From JAKLKS01 sp964370855 (lineage in GTDB: Bacteria > Planctomycetota > JAJSAM01 > JAKLKS01), in assembly GCA_964370855.1 (NCBI GenBank), contig CAYJMF010000004.1, positions 1-64,000 of the forward strand: a stretch of DNA of 64,000 nucleotides, in the 5' to 3' direction. Position numbers and translations under genes: made by a program. The notes under the pieces are model-generated. The model was not told the DNA's origin. It saw nothing but the letters and a program-made list of their open reading frames with translations, and searched no databases. Below, piece after piece: positions 59,395 to 64,000 of the stretch (within the stretch, counting starts at the first letter, position 1; each line of letters starts with the position of its first letter).

Positions 59395-59793
59395 TCACCG
59401 GGCCGGCGGGGCCCCCGCCCGCTTCTCGAGGTCGGCCGCGGCCCGGAGGATCGTCTTCCGCAGGTCCTCGAGCATGAACGGCTTCGCCAGGAAGTCGAAC
59501 GCCCCCAGGGTGAGGGCCTCCCGCGCGAGTTCCACGCTGGCGAATCCCGTGATCATGATGACCCGGGTACGGGGGGACCGGTCGAGCACGTGTCGAAGGA
59601 CGTCGAGCCCGTCGGTCCCCTCCATGCGCATGTCGGTCACCACGATGTCGTAGTCGTGCCCGTCGATCAGGCGGATGGCCTCGGCCCCCGTCTCCGCGGT
59701 GTCGACCTCGTACCCGGACTTCGCCAGCGCGGGTTTCAGGCGCTTTCCGACGATCGGCTCGTCGTCCAGGACAAGGATGCTGAGTCTCGCCAT
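59395..59793 (-). CDS. single-domain response regulator
   Basis: This 132-residue CheY-like receiver has acidic residues Asp10/Asp11, phosphoacceptor Asp54 (VVTDMRMEG), Thr82 (MITGFAS) and Lys104 (LAKPFMLED). There is no output domain beyond a short basic tail. A GGGGGAGG ribosome-binding site supports the start at 59793. It lies between the two PEP-synthase-like genes, suggesting it links the histidine kinase to them by protein-protein contact rather than transcription. Confidence 0.93.
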   Translation of the reverse strand: MARLSILVLDDEPIVGKRLKPALAKSGYEVDTAETGAEAIRLIDGHDYDIVVTDMRMEGTDGLDVLRHVLDRSPRTRVIMITGFASVELAREALTLGAFDFLAKPFMLEDLRKTILRAAADLEKRAGAPPAR

Positions 59794-59809
59794 GGAGTCC
59801 TCCCCCCCC

Positions 59810-62302
59810 TCACGCGAGGGTGTAGTCGCCCCGGAGGAAGGCGTCGGCGTAGTGCCTGGACGCCTCCTCGGTGTGCATGAGCGCGTCGATCTGCCTCGTG
59901 AAGCCGATGAGCCGCCCGATGGTCTCGAGGCGGACCTCCGTCTCCGCACGGGGCAGCTTCCTGAGGCGGCCGACCACGAGGTCGCCGCTCTGCCGGGCCG
60001 CGAAGTCGAGGTGCTCGAGGATCTCGCGGACCAGGGTCGCGCGCCGGGCGCGGCGTTCCGGGTCGGAGGCGCCGCCCACGAAGCGGAAGTACACGTGGTT
60101 CGCCTCGCGCTCGTCGCAGAGGTAGGCGTCCACCATGGTGTAGTGGTACCCGAGGTTGAGGCTCAGGTTGACGTAGGAGTCCGAGACGACGGCCAGGTTG
60201 CGGCCGCTGTTCTGGCCGGCGGTCCGCGACGTGGCGCTCGCCAGGAAGGTCCTGAAGCCGACGGGAACCGGCCGGGTGCTCCACACCCCGGGAGCCGTCA
60301 ACCCGGCCCAGAGCAGCCGCATGGGCGCCGACCGGACCGCGTCCGGGCGGACGGGCGCTCCGGCGGGGAGGGTCGCCACCCCCGGGTGCAGTCCGCCGCC
60401 GACGTCGATGATCCTCAGGTTCAGGGGGATCTCCGCCTCCAGCTGCCGTGCCGTCTCGGCCCCCGACACCCCGCCGCCCGCGATCAGCGCGATGATCTCC
60501 TCGACGGCCTTCTCGTGGGAGAACCGGATCACGTCGTGGAGGGTCCGGCACCGGTCGGGCCGGAACTGGTCCGACTGCGGATCGACGAGCTCGAGGGGGG
60601 TGATCCGCCTGAGGATCCTCCTCAGGAGGCGGTACTCGGGCGCGTCCTCGATCCCCGGCTCCTCCAGGAGCTGGTGGAGGAGGAGCTCCTCGACGCGTCC
60701 CCGGTAGACGACGATGTCGTCCGCGTCGATCGTGACTTCCATTCCGGCGGGGAGCCGGGAGGTGGCGTCGCCGCAGTCGACGATCGCGGGTACGCGGAAC
60801 TCGCGGGCGAGCGCCGCCATGTGGCCCGTGGGAGCCCCGATGTCGGTGACGATGGCCGCGATCCGGGGCATGACGCGCACGAAGTGCGGGGAGGAGCGCC
60901 GTGCCACCAGCACCGCGCCCGGGGGAACGGCGTCGAGGTTCCCGTCGCCCTGGAGGATGTGCACGCGGCCGACGGCCACCCCGCGGCAGGCGATGTGGCC
61001 CCTGCCCTCGAGGAGGATCTCACGGGCGCGGAGCACCTCGGGGAGGTTCCGGGGGGCTCCCCGCCGGGTGACCTTCAGGCGCCTCGCCTGGATGACGAAG
61101 AGCGTTCCGTCCGCGTCCCGCGCCCACTCGATGTCCTGCGGCTGCTTGAAGTACCGCTCGATCCTCAGCGCCATGGCGGCGAGCGCCGTCGCTTCGTCCC
61201 GGGCGAGCCCGGGAACCACCGTCACGGGCGCCGGAGCGCCCGTCGCCTCCGGGCCGCCCGCGGACGGACGGAGGGTCGCGTCGTGGGGCGGCTCCCGCGA
61301 CAGCGTGTAGGTGGAGAAGCTCCGGATGCCCGCCACGGCGCGATCCGCGAGACCCGGGGTGGCCCCGAGCTGCATGAGTCCGCTTTCCGGACGCTCGGGC
61401 TCGACGGTGTAGAGCACGCCCGCCGTCGTGGCTTCGACCATGCGCATGCAGGCCACGGCCATGAGCCCGAAGGCGGAGGCGCCGCAGGCGCCGCGGTAGG
61501 AGCACGCCTCCGGGGAGTAGAGGCTCGCGAGGACCTCCCGGTAGGCGTCGACCACCCCCTCGACCGGGACATGGAGCACCGTCCGGTACTGGCCGGCGAA
61601 GGAGAGGTCGTCGTCCTCCCCGAGGGCGCTGGACCGTACCGCGAGGCGCAGGGGCCGGCCGCCGGCATCCATGGCGCGAAGGGCCTTCCCGATGGCGCGC
61701 CGGACGTCCCCGGGCACGGCGGCCGTCCGGAGCCTCCGGCAGACGTCCTCCATGGCATGGACGTCCCCCCGGGCCGTACGCTCGATGGACTCCTCGATGA
61801 CGGGTTCGAGCCGGTTCTCCTCGAGGATGCGGATGTAGGCGTGGGTCGTGATCGTGAAGCCGTCCGGAATGGGAATCTGCAGGCGGCTGGAAATCTCGCC
61901 GAGGTGCGCGCTCTTGCCTCCCACGAGGTCCGCGTTGCCTTCGTCGATCCGGCTGAAGGGCAGGCAGTACTCCGTGCGCGGGACGACCGGCCGGCCGGCG
62001 ACGTCCCCGAGCGCGTCCGCGCGCAGCCGGTCCACCAGCAGGTAGAGCGCGGCGTACCTCTGGTCGGCGATGCTGTTGAGGTCGTAGACGACCCTGTCCC
62101 CGAGGTCGAAGAGCTGGTCGACGATGGCCGCCACGTAGTGGCGGTCGAAGACGTACTCGCCGCTCTCCTTCTCGGCGGCGTCGGCGAGGATCTGGAGGAT
62201 GCGGGTGTTGTTGTCGAGGAGGTTGCGGAAGCGGGCGAAGAGCAGCCTGAACGGCACGTGCGGCCGCCCTCCGAACCCGAGCCACTTCCCGAGCCGCGAC
62301 AT
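59810..62302 (-). CDS. PEP-synthase-like protein lacking the PEP-binding barrel, copy B
   Basis: This 830-residue protein is paralogous to copy A. Its N-terminal helical domain (FRLLFARFRNLLDNNTRILQILADAAEKESGEYVFDRH...) is followed by the dikinase-type ATP domain (LVGGKSAHLGEISSRLQIPIPDGF, LRLAVRSSALGEDDDLSFAGQY, GVLYTVEPERPESG, PQDIEWARDADGTLFVIQARRL). The phosphohistidine site is IGAPTGHMAALAREFRVPAIVDCG (His494). The C-terminal 300 residues again replace the TIM barrel (RTLHDVIRFSHEKAVEEIIALI, NLRIIDVGGGLHPG, NLSLNLGYHYTMVDAYLCDEREANHVYFRFVGG). No PEP synthase activity can be assumed. Confidence 0.88.
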   Translation of the reverse strand: MSRLGKWLGFGGRPHVPFRLLFARFRNLLDNNTRILQILADAAEKESGEYVFDRHYVAAIVDQLFDLGDRVVYDLNSIADQRYAALYLLVDRLRADALGDVAGRPVVPRTEYCLPFSRIDEGNADLVGGKSAHLGEISSRLQIPIPDGFTITTHAYIRILEENRLEPVIEESIERTARGDVHAMEDVCRRLRTAAVPGDVRRAIGKALRAMDAGGRPLRLAVRSSALGEDDDLSFAGQYRTVLHVPVEGVVDAYREVLASLYSPEACSYRGACGASAFGLMAVACMRMVEATTAGVLYTVEPERPESGLMQLGATPGLADRAVAGIRSFSTYTLSREPPHDATLRPSAGGPEATGAPAPVTVVPGLARDEATALAAMALRIERYFKQPQDIEWARDADGTLFVIQARRLKVTRRGAPRNLPEVLRAREILLEGRGHIACRGVAVGRVHILQGDGNLDAVPPGAVLVARRSSPHFVRVMPRIAAIVTDIGAPTGHMAALAREFRVPAIVDCGDATSRLPAGMEVTIDADDIVVYRGRVEELLLHQLLEEPGIEDAPEYRLLRRILRRITPLELVDPQSDQFRPDRCRTLHDVIRFSHEKAVEEIIALIAGGGVSGAETARQLEAEIPLNLRIIDVGGGLHPGVATLPAGAPVRPDAVRSAPMRLLWAGLTAPGVWSTRPVPVGFRTFLASATSRTAGQNSGRNLAVVSDSYVNLSLNLGYHYTMVDAYLCDEREANHVYFRFVGGASDPERRARRATLVREILEHLDFAARQSGDLVVGRLRKLPRAETEVRLETIGRLIGFTRQIDALMHTEEASRHYADAFLRGDYTLA

Positions 62303-62403
62303 TGCCTTGATTGGACCCCCGTCGGTTCCTCCCGGGCCGGTGATTCCCCGGGCCGCGGTCCCCCCTGCGGCGCTCCGCGGGGGCGTACCGGGCGACCGTT
62401 CCG

Positions 62404-63156
62404 CTAGTGGCCGCCTCCCTTCTTGAAGACCATCCCGATGAGGAGCCCGACGGTGAGGGCGATCCCGACCGACATCGCGCCGTACAGGGTGCTCCGGTGG
62501 AACGCCATGTGCGAGATGAACCGGGGGAATCCCACGAGTTCGACCCGGAGCCGCGCGGCCTCCTTTCCCACGACCCTTCCCCCGGCCACCTGGATGACGT
62601 CGACCGCGTAGTCCCCCGGGGGGGCGACGTCGGGCCATGGAATCGCGGCCTCGAAGGCCGGGTGGTCGCCCTGCTCGAGGCGGACGGCCCCTTCGAAGGC
62701 CCCGAAGGCGCCCTGCGAACGCTTGAGGGCGAGGTACTCGCGCCGGATGAGGGCCGGGTCGGGACCCGCGGGTGCGAAGGTCGCGGCGTTCAGGACGGCC
62801 TCGACGTCGAGGAGGTTCTCCGCGATCTCCCCCGGGGGCAGGAGTCCCGCCGCGGGCCGGCTGCAGGCGGCGAGCCACAGGCTCGGGGCCCCGGAGACCG
62901 ACAGGGAGCCGACGTTGGCCCAGAAGGGACCCACGCGCCCCTTCCGCTGGTACTTCTCCTCGACCGCGGCTCCCGTGATCGTGACGAAGACGTGGGCCCC
63001 GGGCACGGCGTCGCCCCGCACGCGGATCATGGCGCCCTTGAAGGTCGCGTCGATGCGGACGGGGTCGGGCTCCACGGCGAGGTCCGCGAACGCGGTGCCC
63101 GCTCCCATGGCCCCGGCGAGGAGCGCGAGGGGGATCGCGGCCTTCATGGTGCGCAT
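62404..63156 (-). CDS. TIGR02186-type transmembrane protein
   Basis: This 250-residue protein has an N-terminal signal peptide (AAIPLALLAGAMGAGTAFADL), a beta-rich periplasmic part (VEPDPVRIDATFKGAMIRVRGDAVPGAHVFVTITG, DYAVDVIQVAGGRVVGKEAARLRVELVGF) and a C-terminal membrane helix (TLYGAMSVGIALTVGLLIGMVFKKG). This agrees with the family commonly encoded beside TauE/SafE exporters in Proteobacteria. The start at 63156 overlaps the exporter's stop by one base, with GGAGG six bases upstream. Its function is unknown but is presumably tied to the exporter. Confidence 0.82.
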   Translation of the reverse strand: MRTMKAAIPLALLAGAMGAGTAFADLAVEPDPVRIDATFKGAMIRVRGDAVPGAHVFVTITGAAVEEKYQRKGRVGPFWANVGSLSVSGAPSLWLAACSRPAAGLLPPGEIAENLLDVEAVLNAATFAPAGPDPALIRREYLALKRSQGAFGAFEGAVRLEQGDHPAFEAAIPWPDVAPPGDYAVDVIQVAGGRVVGKEAARLRVELVGFPRFISHMAFHRSTLYGAMSVGIALTVGLLIGMVFKKGGGH

Positions 63157-64000
63157 CAATGTCCTCCGGCGGGGGAGAGCAGCAGGGGAGGGGCCGCCAC
63201 CATGGCGTAGACCATCCTCGCGCAGACGGCGAGCACGATGCAGGCGAGGATGATCCGGAGCTGCTCGCCGCGCAGGCGTCGCGCGACGCGGGCTCCGAAC
63301 TGCGCACCGACCGCGGACCCGACGGCGAGGACGATCGCCAGGGTGAAGTCGACGGTGTGGTTCACGGATGCCTGCATGAAGGTCACCCAGCTGGAGGTGA
63401 AGAGGATCTGGAACAGATCCGTTCCGACGGCGACGTGCATCGGCATGCGGAGCATGTAGACCATCGCCGGGATCATGATGAACCCGCCCCCGACGCCCAT
63501 GATGGCCGCGAGCACCCCCACGAGGGCGCAGAGGGCGATGGGGACGAACACCGACTGGCGGATGCCGGACTTGGGGAAGCTCGCCTGCAGCGGGAGGCGC
63601 TCGAGCAGCGTGGCGAGCCGCGAGGGCCCCCGCCCCCCTGCGGCTTCCTTCCGGGACCCGCGGAGCGTCCCGAGGCTCTCGAGGAACATGTAGCCGCCGA
63701 TGAGGCCGAGGACGACGACGTAGGTCGCCATGATGAGGAAGTCCGCGTTTCCCATCCGGCGCAGCACCCGGATGATCTGCACGCCGACGGCTCCGCCCGC
63801 GACCCCGCCGAGCAGCATCAGGCATCCCAGCTTGTAGTCGACGTTCCCCATCCGCGCATGCGCGAAGGTGCCCGACGCGGAGGCGGCGACGATCTGGCAG
63901 GAATCCGTCGCGGCGGCCACCGTCGGGGGTATCCCGACCGTCATGAGGAGGGGCGTCATCAGGAACCCTCCTCCGACCCCGAACATGCCCGAGAGGAAGC
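63156..64000 (-). CDS. TauE/SafE-family exporter, partial
   Basis: This is a TSUP-family membrane protein cut off at the right edge (its N-terminus lies outside the window). Two homologous halves each carry the Gly-rich motif (MFGVGGGFLMTPLLMTVGIP and IMGVGGGFIMIPAMVYMLRMP), with about seven visible helices. Relatives transport sulfite, sulfoacetate or other organosulfonates. Next to the sulfate-reduction cluster, sulfite or sulfate transport is an attractive but untested role. It ends at 63156, overlapping the TIGR02186-type gene. Confidence 0.9.
   Translation of the reverse strand, partial: FLSGMFGVGGGFLMTPLLMTVGIPPTVAAATDSCQIVAASASGTFAHARMGNVDYKLGCLMLLGGVAGGAVGVQIIRVLRRMGNADFLIMATYVVVLGLIGGYMFLESLGTLRGSRKEAAGGRGPSRLATLLERLPLQASFPKSGIRQSVFVPIALCALVGVLAAIMGVGGGFIMIPAMVYMLRMPMHVAVGTDLFQILFTSSWVTFMQASVNHTVDFTLAIVLAVGSAVGAQFGARVARRLRGEQLRIILACIVLAVCARMVYAMVAAPPLLLSPAGGH

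Noticed and set aside
54288..59477. A 1729-codon plus-strand open frame across the kinase and PEP-synthase-like genes
   Set aside because: It is read through several real genes in a third frame and gives only biased-composition protein.
56859..62302. Annotation of the two paralogues as bona fide PEP synthases
   Set aside because: The N-terminal and phosphohistidine domains match, but I cannot see the PEP/pyruvate barrel motifs in the C-terminal third.
1..64000. CRISPR arrays, complete insertion sequences, rRNA genes
   Set aside because: I saw no regularly spaced repeats, no intact transposase and no rRNA sequence.

Overview
This window is very GC-rich (roughly 70%) DNA from a Gram-negative-type bacterium: it encodes RND efflux, lipoproteins, Tat-exported redox proteins and a secreted beta-propeller. 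Its core is a complete dissimilatory sulfate-reduction pathway on one strand. DsrD, QmoABC and a DsrC with both C-terminal cysteines point to a sulfate or sulfite reducer. DsrL and two subunits of an aa3/caa3-type cytochrome oxidase at the left edge suggest redox flexibility, perhaps including oxygen respiration. The sequence does not fix the phylum. Uncultured high-GC dsr-bearing lineages (for example some Acidobacteriota or Myxococcota) fit better than classical low-GC Desulfobacterota, but this is inference.

Left region (1-13 kb): cytochrome oxidase subunits III and IV, a coiled-coil envelope protein, a lipoprotein, an ECF sigma factor with a Cys-rich C-terminal extension, a DUF302 protein, an RND efflux pair, gltX, a methyltransferase, a secreted FG-GAP protein interrupted by an in-frame TGA with a bacterial SECIS-like hairpin, and a metallophosphoesterase. 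Two long hairpin repeats with the same outer tips but different stems sit on the 3' ends of the sigma factor and RND genes.

Middle region (13-29.7 kb): tRNA-Glu(CUC) followed by a small putative island (serine-recombinase remnant, DUF433/DUF5615 toxin-antitoxin pair), then a tricorn-type protease, a Sel1-M50-PDZ membrane protease, and a tightly coupled five-gene SWIM / DUF5691 / MoxR AAA / DUF5682 / VWA operon, followed by a small membrane protein.

Sulfate-reduction operon (about 29.75-54.4 kb, plus strand, 23 genes): a promoter with a CRP/FNR-type palindrome and a long leader, then aprBA, two small accessory genes (zinc ribbon, YkgJ-type), qmoABC, sat, an OsmC-like gene, dsrC, an RsbRD-N gene, dsrMKJOP, dsrAB, dsrD, dsrL, dsrN, a precorrin-2 dehydrogenase/CbiX fusion and a CobA-HemD fusion. 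Sat activates sulfate, AprBA reduces APS to sulfite with electrons from QmoABC, DsrAB with DsrC reduces sulfite, DsrMKJOP recycles DsrC, and the last three genes supply the siroheme (amide) cofactor. Many genes overlap by 4 bases, so translational coupling is likely.

Right region (54.4-64 kb): a signalling and transport module of unknown role. It has a cytidylate kinase-like/BON fusion, a sensor histidine kinase, two paralogous phosphohistidine-domain PEP-synthase-like proteins with a non-standard C-terminus flanking a single-domain response regulator, a TIGR02186-type membrane protein, and a TauE/SafE-type exporter that runs off the window. It may link energy or redox sensing to sulfite/sulfate handling, but that is inference.
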